A stretch of 64,000 nucleotides of DNA from Castanea sativa. Taxonomy: Eukaryota; Streptophyta; Magnoliopsida; Fagales; Fagaceae. The stretch is from positions 63,649,001 to 63,713,000 of the forward strand of contig NC_134013.1 in NCBI RefSeq assembly GCF_040712315.1, given 5' to 3'. The translations under genes were made by a program, and so were the position numbers. This document shows positions 44,841 through 55,626 of the stretch, piece by piece. Position 1 is the stretch's first letter; each line of letters starts with the position of its first letter. The notes beneath the pieces are model-generated. The model saw nothing but the letters and a program-made list of their open reading frames with translations. It did not search any database and was not told where the DNA came from.

Positions 44841-46760
44841 ATAGGATACAGTACCATTTATTTCATTTACAGCTTTTGTCTTCAGCCCTCAAGTACCATC
44901 ACTCTAAATTGTTCTGGCACATGATGACTTTATCTGAGCTCAACTAAACGGGACTTCTGTAAAACATAATGAATCACTGGCTTTACGATTCCTTTGTACA
45001 TCTTTAGCCTTGTTTTTTAGCTCCCATCTTATCCTGCTGTATATATGGATCCTACTCTAGCTAGCACCTGGCAGTTATGTTTTTCCTGTTTAGTTAAGAT
45101 GATTTCACTGGCTGGATGCTATCAAATGTATTTAGCTATTTGCCTTCATGGCAAGCCATTTCCCTTTACATTAATGTCTGCCTATGTCTTGATGAAATAG
45201 ATAATAATTATTATCCAACGCATTTTTCCTTAGTTGGCTTGGATTCTGGCTCTAGTTCTTTGATGTGTTTAGCAGTATTGTCTTCCTGAATTGTGTAACC
45301 AGTTGGGTTTATGTTGCTTCTGTTTGCTCTAATATCTGGATTGTGCTTTGTCTTAAACGGTTAAACCTGTTGGGGTGTGCCATTTTTTTGTAACGCTGTA
45401 TCAATTTGGTTTGTTGGCTCAATTCAAAATTTCTGATTTACCCCAAAAATGTAAGAGTTGTGGAGTGACAAAAATAAGCTTAACATGTATCTCAATTAAT
45501 TTGCTGAACTTCTCGCCCTATTGTGGACCCAAGGCAGGATATTGTCACTAGGCAAGATATTGTCACTTGCTATATATTATCGTGATTAGAATCTGCCAGA
45601 TTATTTCCTTGTCACAAAAGGAACAAATTGCTAGATTATAAATGTCACTGTCTTATACAAATAAGGGAAAATTTAATTATTCGAATTGACATGTTTGTTT
45701 CCCCTATTATAGATTAGCTTTTTTTTGAATGCAACAGAAGTTTATACAGGCTTTAGAGCACATGGATGATTGACCTCATATGCACCCTTAAACATGAGTT
45801 TGCATTGTACCTTGTTTGCTGCTTCTTTCTTGACAGATTCATTCTTTAACATTTTCAATTTGTCAATAATTGAATAATCTTGCAAATTTTCGAAACTGGT
45901 GCAAATGTATCTTGGTGTAAGACAGCTCTTACCCAATTTGTCTAATGTCTACCACAACAGCACGTTTTTTTTCCTTCTCCTGATGCATGACTTAGAACAC
46001 TATGGTTTTAAAATCCCATTTTTTGAAGCGCAGAAACAGGATTATGTTCCACACCATGTCAATTTTTTCTTGAGCATATGCATAGGAATATGCGACCCAC
46101 AAGATTGTGGCACATCACATGCATGGAAGTTTAAAACTTCTTTAAATGGATGGATCTTGATCTGATGTTTCTTACCTGGATCTGTCCAAATCTCACTCTT
46201 TTTCCTTTCCTCTTTGAATATATACAATTAATTTAACACCAAATAATATATTCCTTTGCCTTGCTTCTGCCCCAAGTGTCGCATTGCCTTTATCTAGTTG
46301 ATGGATCATTGGATCTAGATGTTTGGAGACGAATGAGGATTGGTCACATGGTACACTATTTCTAGTTTTCCATGCTTTGGCTCCAACCATAAGAGATTTT
46401 TTGGAGCATCCTCGACATGAGAAAAATATATTCATGCCTTAGCAAAGGCATGCTCCAAACTCCAAAAATTGTGTTTGTAAAAGTTAGAAAAAAAATGTCT
46501 GGTAGCTAACATAGGTGGTTAGCATGTGTTATCACGTGCATGTAATCCAAGATTCAAGACTTATTTAAAAGATAGATTCACAAGGGCAAAAATACCATTG
46601 ATGCAAGATAGAGGAGGAATTAATGGTTACAACTTACAAGTGAAGTGATAACTTTGTGGTAATGACATTATTGGAATTGTCTACTGTCTATGGACTCTGA
46701 TATAAATCCCGCCTCACCCTTCCCATTATCTACTTATAAAAAAACAGAAATATTTTCTCT
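44841..46760. other. Intergenic DNA without a supported gene
   Basis: Minus-strand frames of 60-80 codons at 45742-45936, 46042-46227 and 46193-46435 have ordinary amino-acid composition but no recognisable motif. They could be bits of a decayed gene. Nothing else is seen. Confidence 0.4.
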
Positions 46761-46763
46761 TTT

Positions 46764-47078
46764 TGTTGTGAAATGATAGAAATAGATAAAATTACATAAG
46801 AAGAAAACAAGAAATATATATTGATCAGCTCTTGTATTCAAGTGATTATCCACAATCCTTTTGATATCTCTAGATGTGTACAATAATAGTAAAGCAATCT
46901 CACATACATATAGAACCTTAGAATGCTTGTAGAGATCATGAGATAAGGTTGCAATAATGATTACAATTATGAATATACATCTCTCCTATAGTCTTTACAT
47001 ATTTCAGCCTTTACATATCCCAAATAACCTTTTCATTACCCAAACTTTACACATTCCAATTAGATTTTATTTCTAACA
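46764..47078 (-). repeat. LTR of the copia element (3' LTR in element sense)
   Basis: This 315-bp LTR is paired with 52590-52905 and has intact TG...CA ends. Confidence 0.93.
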
Positions 47079-47088
47079 CTCCCCCTTC
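47079..47088 (-). other. Polypurine tract of the copia element
   Basis: The minus strand reads GAAGGGGGAG directly before the LTR, a clear all-purine primer tract. Confidence 0.85.
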
Positions 47089-47394
47089 GATAATAACTTT
47101 CTAAGAATATGCCTCGTTAAAACCTTACCAAAAAAAAAAAAACCCTGTGGGAAAAAAATTTTGGCTAAGGAAAAAGAGTAAAATATTCTTGTATAACTTC
47201 TAGTGCCTTAGAATTGCCTCATTAAAACCTTGCAAAGGAAAACCCAGTGGGAAAAAACCTTAGCGAAGGAAAAAGAGTACAATCAACACACATCCTTTAA
47301 AAAATTTACTCCCCCTCATGAGTACATAAAACTTCCATTGTTCATAGTAAAAATATCCTTAAGTTGACGCATGTCAATGTTGTGCACCATCTTC

Positions 47395-48144
47395 TTAAAA
47401 GTTGTAGCTGGTAAACATATTGGCCAAATTGTCACATGATCGTATATGCTTGACATCAATATCGCCATCCTTCTGGAGCTCATGTGTATAAAAGAATTTT
47501 GGTGCAATACGCTTGGTTCTATCACCCTTGATATAGCCTCCTCTAATTTGAGTGATACAAGATGCATTATCTTCGTATAATATCATTGGACTATTTATGA
47601 TTGATGATAATCCATAGTTCTCACGAATATGTTGAATTATCGATTTCAACCAAACACACTCACGACTCGTTTCATGAATTGCGATAATCTCTGCATGATT
47701 TGAGGAAGTAGCAGAAATTATTTGCTTAATTGATCTCCATGAAATAGCAGTATTTCCATAAATAAATAAATATCTTATTTATGATCTGTCTTTGTGTGGA
47801 TCAGAAAGGTAACCTGCATCAGCATATTCAACTAACTGTGGTTTTGATCCATTTGGATAAAATAATCCCAAATTAGTAGTCCCACGAAGATAACGTAAAA
47901 TATGCTTAATTCCATTCCAATGTCTTCGAGTTGGTGCAGAACTATACATTGCTAGTAAGTTAATTGCAAATGATATATTAGGTCGTGTGTAATTTGCAAT
48001 ATACATCAAAACACCAATTGCACTAAGATATGATACTTCAGGACCAAGAGTTTCTTCATCATCTTCTTGTGGTCGAAACGGATCTTTCTTGACATCAAGT
48101 GACCGACCCACCATTGGAGTGCTCAAAGGATGAGTTTTATCCAT
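47395..48144 (-). pseudogene. RNase H region of the copia element
   Basis: The frame 48144-47779 has HPLSTPMVGRSLDVKKDPF, SYLSAIGVLMYIANYTRPNI, HWNGIKHILRYLRGT and the RNase H entry YADAGYLSDPHKDRS, where it hits a stop. The end of the domain is in 47649-47395: IIQHIRENYGL, ILYEDNASCI and DVKHIRSCDNLAN. These are standard copia RNase H motifs. At least one stop and one frame change separate them. Confidence 0.88.
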
Positions 48145-48155
48145 ATAAAATTGCT

Positions 48156-49102
48156 TCAGGACTTTTTCTGTGTACGTTGATTGATGAACAAGAATTCCAT
48201 TTGGAAGATGTTCAATTTGCAGGCCAAGACAAAATTTTGTCTTACCAAGATCTTCATCTCAAATTCATTCTTTAAACAATTTGCTGTTTTTGTTAACTCT
48301 TCTGGATTCCCTATAAGATTTAAATCATCAACATATACTGCAAATAGCAAATCCGGATTCTAATTTTTTGATAAAAACACATGTAAAAATTGGATTATTC
48401 TCAAATCATTCTTTCAAAAGATATTTACTAAGGTGATTATACCACATGCGTCTGGATTGTTTTAACCCATATAAGGATCTTTGTAGCTTGATAGAATACA
48501 TACTTCAGGATGTAGGATTATATGTTTCAGGCATTCTATATCCTTTCAGGATTTTTATGTAGATATTATTATCTAATGATCCATATAGATATGCTGTAAC
48601 AACATCCATTAATTGTATATCCAAATTGCATCCATTATAGGAACATATGTTTCTGCATAATCAATACTAGGTCTCTGCAAGAAACCTTGTGCTACAAGTC
48701 GCGCTTTGTACCTTATAACTTCATTTTTCTCATTTTGTTTACGTAAAAATACCCATTTGTATCCAACAAGCATTTCACCTTTAGGTGTTCAGACCACAGG
48801 TCCAAAAACTTCACGTTTACGTAGTGAATTTAATTCTGCTTGAATTGCCTCTTTCCACATTGGCCAATCATTTCTATGTTAACATTCATCAACAATTTGT
48901 GGTCCATATTCATTATCATTACTTCTGGTAATATCAAGGGCAACTTTATATGAAAATATGTTGTCGATAATAATTTTATTTCTATCCCATATTTCTCATA
49001 TATGTGCATAATGTATTGAGATCTCGTTATTTTCAGGTACCTGATCCTCTTCAGGATCTTTATTTTCAGGAGATTTTTGTTCATAAGTTTTGTATAGATC
49101 AA
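48156..49102 (-). pseudogene. Reverse transcriptase region of the copia element
   Basis: The end of the domain (48350-48156) keeps the catalytic motif FAVYVDDLNLIG. Upstream the domain is spread over several frames. Around 48700-48850 pieces of the usual [12 protein letters not shown] and VFGP segments are readable on the minus strand with stops between them. The copy cannot make an active enzyme. Confidence 0.82.
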
Positions 49103-49611
49103 TTATTTCTGTGACCTGTTCCTTGGGTATAGCCTTTTTATAGGTTGCAACTTGTTTTTCTTGTACTTTTCTTTTTCGGGGAATTTTATTTTTAACACCG
49201 ATAGATCTTCCACGCTTTAGGTGTGACTTTGATTCACTGTTGTATTAACTGATTGTCCTACAGGGACTTCAATCCGTACTGGAGTATTAGTAGCTGGAAT
49301 GTGATATTTCACTATTTTCTTATTGTCGGTGAATACATCCAGTAATTGATTTGCAATTCCTTGCAAATGAATAATCCTTTGAACTTTCAGTTCACATTGA
49401 TTTGTACGAGGATCAAGATGAAATATTGTCGAACATTCCAAGTAATCTCACGTTGTGCTTCAGGCAACGACTTTTCTCCCCTTAATGGTGGGAAGATTAT
49501 TTCATTAAAATGACAATCCTCAAAACATGCCTTAAAAACATCACCAGTTAGAGGTTCAAAATATCTAATGATAGATGAGGAATCAAAACTTGTATAAATT
49601 CCAAATCTACG

Positions 49612-50112
49612 TTAAGGATCCATCTTAGTGTGTTGTGGGGGTGCAATAGGTACATATACAGCACAACCAAATGTACGCAAGTGAAAAATATTTGGTTGTT
49701 GGCCAAGTACAAGTTGCAATGGTGAGAATTTATGATAAGTAGTTGACCTAATGCGAACTAATGATGCAGCAAGTAAAATAGCATGATCCCAAGCAGAAAC
49801 TGGTAATTTTGATTTCATAAGCAAAGGTCGAGCAATAATTTGAAATCTCTTGATAAGTGATTCAGCTAAACCATTTTGAGTATGTGTATAGGTAACAGGA
49901 TGTTCAACATCAATTCCATTTGACATGCAATAGTCATCAAAAGCTTGATATGTGAATTCACCAGCATTATCTAAACGAATATTCCTAATTGGATAATCAA
50001 GAAATTGTGCTCGTAACCTAATTATTTGAGCAAGAAGCCTAGCAAATGCAACATTTCTAGTAGAAAGTAGACATACATGTGACCATCTGGTTGATGTATT
50101 AATTAAAATCAT
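49612..50112 (-). pseudogene. Integrase core of the copia element
   Basis: The frame of 166 codons reads STRWSHVCLLSTRN, IRNIRLDNAGEFTYQAFDDY (the D and E of the DDE triad), GIDVEHPVTYTHTQNGLAES and ARPLLMKSKLP, then the C-terminal HLRTFGCAVYVPI. Zinc-binding residues lie upstream in the previous frame (LWHNCLGHPE, then CSAC near 50250). Confidence 0.9.
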
Positions 50113-50319
50113 AAAATACTTGAATGGACCACAAGGTGGGTGTATTAGTCCACATATATCACCTTGAATTTTTTTTAAGAAAGATGGACATTCAACAACA
50201 ATTTTTGAATGTGATGGTTTGATAATTACTTTACTTTGAGAACATGCACTACATGGATAATCACTAAGTAAAAGAATCTTCTAGTTCTTTAATGGATGTT
50301 TGTGAGAGTTTTTAATAAT

Positions 50320-50838
50320 TCAACGCATCATTATTGATTCTGGATGTCCAAGACAATTATGCCAAAGCGTAAATACCTTTCGGTCCGAACACTTCTGGTA
50401 TATTGTAACATTTGTTTCAACTGTTCTCATTTTAGTATAATATAACCCAGAAGAGAAAATAGATAGTTTTTCTAATATGAGCTTTTGGCCCAATACTGTT
50501 GAAGTAATATAAAGAAATTCTTTATTGCCTTCGTTATTGGTTTCAATATGATAACCATTATAATGTATATCCTTAAAACTAAGTAAATTTTTGCTTGATT
50601 TAAAAGAATACAAAGCATCATCAATAAAAAGTTTTGTGTCCTTTAGCAACATGATAATCGCTCTTCCAGAGCCTTCAATTAAGTTCGATAAACCCGATAT
50701 GATATTGACATTGGCTTTGCATAATTTTAAATTTTGAAAATATTTTTTATCTTTAAGGATCGTATGAGTTGTTGCACTGTCTGCTAGACAAAAATCTTCC
50801 CTAGTCATCTTGGAATTGATTTTACCAGTAGGACCCAT
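50320..50838 (-). pseudogene. Protease and pre-integrase region of the copia element
   Basis: The protease active-site segment reads FCLADSATTHTILKDKKYF, in which D-S-A replaces the typical D-S-G of copia proteases. The middle (LIEGSGRAIIMLLKDTKLFI, YSFKSSKNLLSFKDI) and the end (TLWHNCLGHPESIMM, the GAG-pre-integrase HxxxH) are typical. The frame stops after MMR. Confidence 0.85.
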
Positions 50839-51049
50839 GCATCTTCATATATGCAAAACATAAATTAAACTTTATTACTTTAAACGTAAATAAAACATAT
50901 CAAAATAAAAATACTTATTATAATGCCATAATACAATGAAAGAAAAATAATTAATTGTTATGGACATTTCCATTTCCAATCATACTTATTAGAATATGAT
51001 AGTATAATAAAAGAAAATAATTAATTGGTATGGACATTTCTATCACCAA

Positions 51050-52083
51050 TCAAATTATCAAATTTTCCATCAACATCCTCAAAGAAATCAGAGACATCAA
51101 GATGAGTGATATGATATGCATATCCACTCCATTTGAAAGGTCAAGATAATTCATGGGATCTTCAAGATCATTATGATCAACAAAGTTTGTTTCAATTCCC
51201 TTTCCCTTTTCTTTTATGGCGGTTTGGTACAGATCTACCAAATGTTTAGGAGTACAACAGGTACGTGACCAATACCCTTCCATTCCACGCCTATAACACT
51301 TATTTTCATGACCGTTTGATGGTTTATTTTGTAAACCCTTGCCATTTTGATTCTTCTGATGGTAAGGTGTGTTATTCATTTTTGAAGAATTATGAGTACG
51401 ATCCTTTCTATATTGATTGTTCCTTCCACGACCACGACCATGACCACGAACATAATTTCCTCTATGTTTATCAAATGAGGTTCCATTTGCTTCAGGGAAT
51501 GAAGTAGAATCGGTCGGGTGAGATTGGTGGTTTTTCAGCAAAAGCTCATTATTTTGTTTAGCAACTAGAAGACATGATATCAATTCAGAATATTTTGTGA
51601 ACTTACGCTCTCGATATTGCTGTTGCAGGAGTATATTCGAGGCATGAAATGTAGTAAATGTTTTCTCCAACATGTCTTCATCAGTGATTTTTTCCCCACA
51701 TAATTTTAATAGTGAGATTATTTTAAAAAGTGTAGAATTGTACTCACTCACACTTTTAAAATCTTGAAACCTTAGGTTCAACCAATTATAATGAGCTTTT
51801 GGGAGGATTACAGATTTTTTATTCTCATATCTTTCCTTTAAATCATTCCATAAGACAAGAGGGTCTTTCACTGTAAGGTACCAGATTTTAATTTTTCATG
51901 GAGATGATGGCAAATAAAAATCATTGATTTTGCATGATCTTACAGGGATGCTTGATTGTTAACCTTAATTGTATCTCCAAGGTTCTTTGCCTCTAGGTGA
52001 ATCTCAGCATCAAGGGTCCATGACAAGTAATTCTTGCTCGAGATGTCGAGGGCAGCAAATTCAAGTTTTGTAAGGTTCAACAT
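51050..52083 (-). pseudogene. Gag of the copia element
   Basis: Translation would start at 52083 (MLNLTKLEFAALDISSKNY) and meets a stop near 51945. The remaining frame (51871-51050, 273 codons) has LWNDLKERYENKKSVILPKA, LKLCGEKITDEDMLEKTFTT, QQQYRERKFTKYSEL, an Arg/Gly-rich stretch and a zinc knuckle. The knuckle reads CYRRGMEGYWSRTC where C-x2-C-x4-H-x4-C is expected, so the second Cys and the His are both lost. Confidence 0.88.
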
Positions 52084-52589
52084 CTATATAAATATATAAT
52101 TACGTAAGAAATTAAATAACTATATATATTTATCATACACAATTTTAATGAAACAGTACTACATATGCATATTCAAATTTAATTATAATGAAACAATACT
52201 TACATTTTTAAAGATTATCAATACACGTAATATATAGGTATAAATAAATGTAAAGACAATATATAACAATATATTACTAACCATTTTTAACAATTTTTTA
52301 AAACTAAATAAACGTGAACCTCATAACAATATATAACAATAGGGTAATATGAATCTCATAACAATATACAGCAATAGAATAACGTGAATCTCATAAAATT
52401 TTTAATCAATTAAAAATCACTAAAATTATGAGCATAAAACGTAAAAACAAACAAATAGGATAATTACTAATTCCTTAAATAGAAAACTTACAGTGAGTTG
52501 AGAGAACTACACAAATAATATTTGATGTTTGAAGAATAATGGGATTACAACTTCCTTAGAAAATTGGGTAGAGACTTGTGCTGATAAAG

Positions 52590-52905
52590 TGTTGTGAAAT
52601 GATAGAAATAGATAAAACTACATAAGAAGAAAACAAGAAATATATATTGATAAACTCTTGTATTCAAGTGGTCATCTACAATCCTTTTGATATCTCTTAG
52701 ATGTGTACAATAATAGTAAAGCAATCTCACATATATATAGAATCTTAGAATGCTTGCAGAGTTCATAGGATAAGGTTGCAATAATAAATACAATTATGAA
52801 TATACATCTCCCCTATAGACTTTACACATTTTAGCCTTTAGATATCTCAAATAACCTTTTCATTATCCAAACTTTACACATTCTAATCAGACTTTATTTC
52901 TAACA
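52590..52905 (-). repeat. LTR of the copia element (5' LTR in element sense)
   Basis: This 316-bp LTR is paired with 46764-47078. On the minus strand the leader starts CTTTATCAGCACAAGTC, where the tRNA primer site should be. I cannot assign it to a tRNA. Confidence 0.93.
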
Positions 52906-52910
52906 ATTTT

Positions 52911-54374
52911 GTCATTATTTTTATCCACTGAATTTTAATGGACTCACCTCATTCTTGGATTATTATCTTCCACTTTCGGTTCATTCGTACTGGATCCTAA
53001 TGCTGGTTTCGTTTTCAGAAAAATGCTTTTACTTTCGGTCATGGGATGCTACAAATTACAATCATTCTTTCTCCTCTTTGAGATTTCTTTTAGAGACTTG
53101 CATAAAGGAAAATATTTTAGTAATATTTTCTTTTAAGAGAGAGAATTTTTGGTACTTGTGCTATAGGGAAAGAAAAATCTAGTGAATCCTCCAATCTTTT
53201 GGCCAGAATGAGCTAATGTCTCCTAAAATGATGGTACCCACTTTAGTCAAACTTTCTGGTTTGCTTAAAAACTTAAAAGGCCATTGTTCTTCTATTTTAA
53301 TATTTATTTGATTAATTACTGTTTTTTTTTATATACTAAAAATCAATTTAGAACTGTTACTTTAAGCACAAATCTCAAGGAATTTTTTCTAATTGAGAGA
53401 GCTCAAGGTAAGGGTATCCCATGCCCTATGGGTCACCTTTCTTAAACATAATGCACTGGTCATGTATTAAACCCATAATTTTATACTTGTTGCAATCTAG
53501 TTAATTCGGCGGTAGTTGAAAGATATGATAGAAAGATTAAGGTAATCCCTTGGACGAATGACATTTGAATTGAAGTTGTGTGGTGTGGGAACAATTGACT
53601 GTAGCTGGTACTTTTAAAAGTTATTGGTGCTTGTCAACTTAGGATATTCATGGCCAGTGTGACCTATCAATCCCTAGCCTTTCTTTCATGCCTCAACTTT
53701 GCCATGCATTAGGTCTCTTCAACTGTGTATGGCCATTGTCCGTATCTTCTCGCACTTATCTACATTTTACAAAATCTACATCATTTCATTTCTATCCATA
53801 CTGCTTGACAAATCAGCAATTCTTGCTTTCATCTTTTCCTTTTGGGTTTTTTTTTTATTATTATTATTTTTTTATTTTTTAAAAAACAAACTATGACCAT
53901 ACTCTCTTGTGTCACAATTTTGTTACAATTCTGATGTGGCAGACTGTAAACAATGAAGAAAAAGTAATGAATTCAAGTGAAAGTGATATATAACTAGTCA
54001 CAATCTGTGACGTAAGATAATTGTAAAAAATGATGCGGTAAAGAGTTTTGTCTTAGAATTACTATTTTTTGTACATGACATCTATAGGTGCATAATGTTG
54101 TATGTACGTGAAAGCACTATGCCGTCATGTGATTGGACCTTAGAATGCAACTGACATATGTTCTCTCATGCTCATATTGTCTGAGAGGAATCAATTGCCC
54201 CATGAATGCGAGGAATTATTCTTTACAGCACATCTCTCTCACATAAGCGTGAATTTTATGTGCGAAAACTTATGCGTAAAGTCAGTCTTTATATAAGTAG
54301 AAGGTATAATACATTGGACATACTTAATAATTTCATGGTAAATAGAACAGAGTTGTCATGGATTATTTTTCTGA
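52911..54374. other. Intergenic DNA without a supported gene
   Basis: Only short low-complexity frames are present. Nothing recognised. Confidence 0.5.
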
Positions 54375-54398
54375 CTTGTGCATAAGCTCTTTCATAAG

Positions 54399-54557
54399 AT
54401 GAAGGGATTCTGGTCATGGAATCATGAGTTGCATGGACAACTAGACCGACTTATTTATAAGGAATGTGAGAATGATGTAGGCAGATTTGATGCTCTTACT
54501 GCTGTCTGCAATATCCTGAACGAGGGTACTTTCTTTGATCTTCTAAAGGTACAATGA
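54399..54557 (+). other. Short orphan reading frame or exon relic (52 codons)
   Basis: The frame is open from 54375, with ATG at 54399 and a stop at 54555-54557. It reads MKGFWSWNHELHGQLDRLIY, then ECENDVGRFDALTAVCNILN and EGTFFDLLK, followed by a possible donor GTACAA after codon 50. The composition (Trp, Cys, Asp, mixed) is protein-like, unlike other small frames nearby. I do not recognise the family. It may be a leftover exon of a lost gene. Confidence 0.3.
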
Positions 54558-54839
54558 CGCACTAAATCTGAAAGTTGAAATTGTGGTGGTTAGAAGCATC
54601 ATCGAGGTGGATTCTTACTTTCTGGCTTCTGCATTTATAATAAATAAAAAAAAAAAAAATCCCATTTTCCTTGTTCCTATTATGCCTAAATCAGGAAAAT
54701 GTTGTCATGTGCCAAATGAATGGTATCTGTAAACAGATAAGGTTTATATACCGAACTACTATGGTTTTGTCATTCCAAGCCCACATGAGAGCCCTAAAAT
54801 ATAAACAAAATTTTGGAAATCGACTTGAACTCTAGAATT

Positions 54840-54992
54840 TAGGATTCCGTTTGGTACATGTGTTTAAACACATGTTTTTCATTTTTAAATAATATTAAAT
54901 GTATTTTTACATATTTTTTCACTCACACGTATTTTTAAAAAATATAAATAACGTTATTAAAATAACTTTACCAAATGACCTCCTAAATTACC
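54840..54992. mobile_element. Short MITE-like element with CCGTTTGGTA ends
   Basis: ATTCCGTTTGGTACATGTG on the left and TTTACCAAATGACC on the right form short inverted ends around an A/T-rich core. This type of terminus is common in dicot hAT-like MITEs. A second such end lies near 20405. Confidence 0.5.
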
Positions 54993-54999
54993 ACAATTT

Positions 55000-55626
55000 G
55001 CTTAGACTCCTAACTTCCAATATGAAGTTAGTTCTTACTAGACAAATACTTTAAATAAAAATGTATGGATGTGAACACAACTTTAAAGGTGTGGTTGTAA
55101 CTCATGAAAAAAAAGATGTTGGGAGTCTATATGAAAATCGTCGCACTCGCACGTATTATCCAGTTATGATAAATGGCGTGACCCTAAAACAATTGAATGC
55201 TCTTACATTAAAACCAGTGCAATATTTTATGATATGCACGTGATATCTGCATGTGTACCATTTGCATCTATGAGACATATGCCAATGAACTACAGTATGT
55301 CGGTACACCAAATTCAATATGTTGAGATAAGTCTAATCACACATTGGAATGGACTAGCTATAACACATGTTGATGCATGTAAGAAAGGATTTGAGCCCAA
55401 TGAGTCTTCTGACGTAAATTAAGAGTGGTGATAATGATTACTGGCAAAGAAAACTTGGGATAGATAGCCAACCCTTCGAGAATGAAATAAAGCCCAAGAT
55501 AAAGGGGGTTTACCAAACAGCTGGAATATGACTAAAAATATAAGATAACTTTGTAAAACCCAAGAATCCTGTCCAGGAACAAATTTGAGAAATACTCTTA
55601 TTTTTAAATTTTAACTCCATTTCTGT
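55000..55626 (+). promoter_or_regulatory. Upstream region of the LysM receptor gene
   Basis: The region just before the start codon is AT-rich, and I see no TATA box that I would insist on. A 62-codon frame at 55234-55422 is not protein-like. No other gene lies between the copia element and the receptor. Confidence 0.35.

Larger units (their letters stand above)
46764..52905 (-). mobile_element. Full-length Ty1/copia LTR retrotransposon
   Basis: LTRs start TGTTGTGAAATGATAG and end TTTCTAACA. The order on the minus strand is gag, protease, integrase, reverse transcriptase, RNase H, the copia order. The flanks are CTTTT on the left (46759-46763) and ATTTT on the right (52906-52910), a 5-bp target duplication with one mismatch. 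By eye the LTRs differ at roughly 25 of 316 positions, so the copy is not recent, and stops or frameshifts break every gene. It lies between the epimerase and LysM receptor genes, about 2 kb past the former. Confidence 0.93.

Noticed and set aside
45742..46435. Three minus-strand frames of 61-80 codons
   Set aside because: They read as plausible protein in places (e.g. YSIIDKLKMLKNESVKKEA) but do not join into one gene and match no family that I know.
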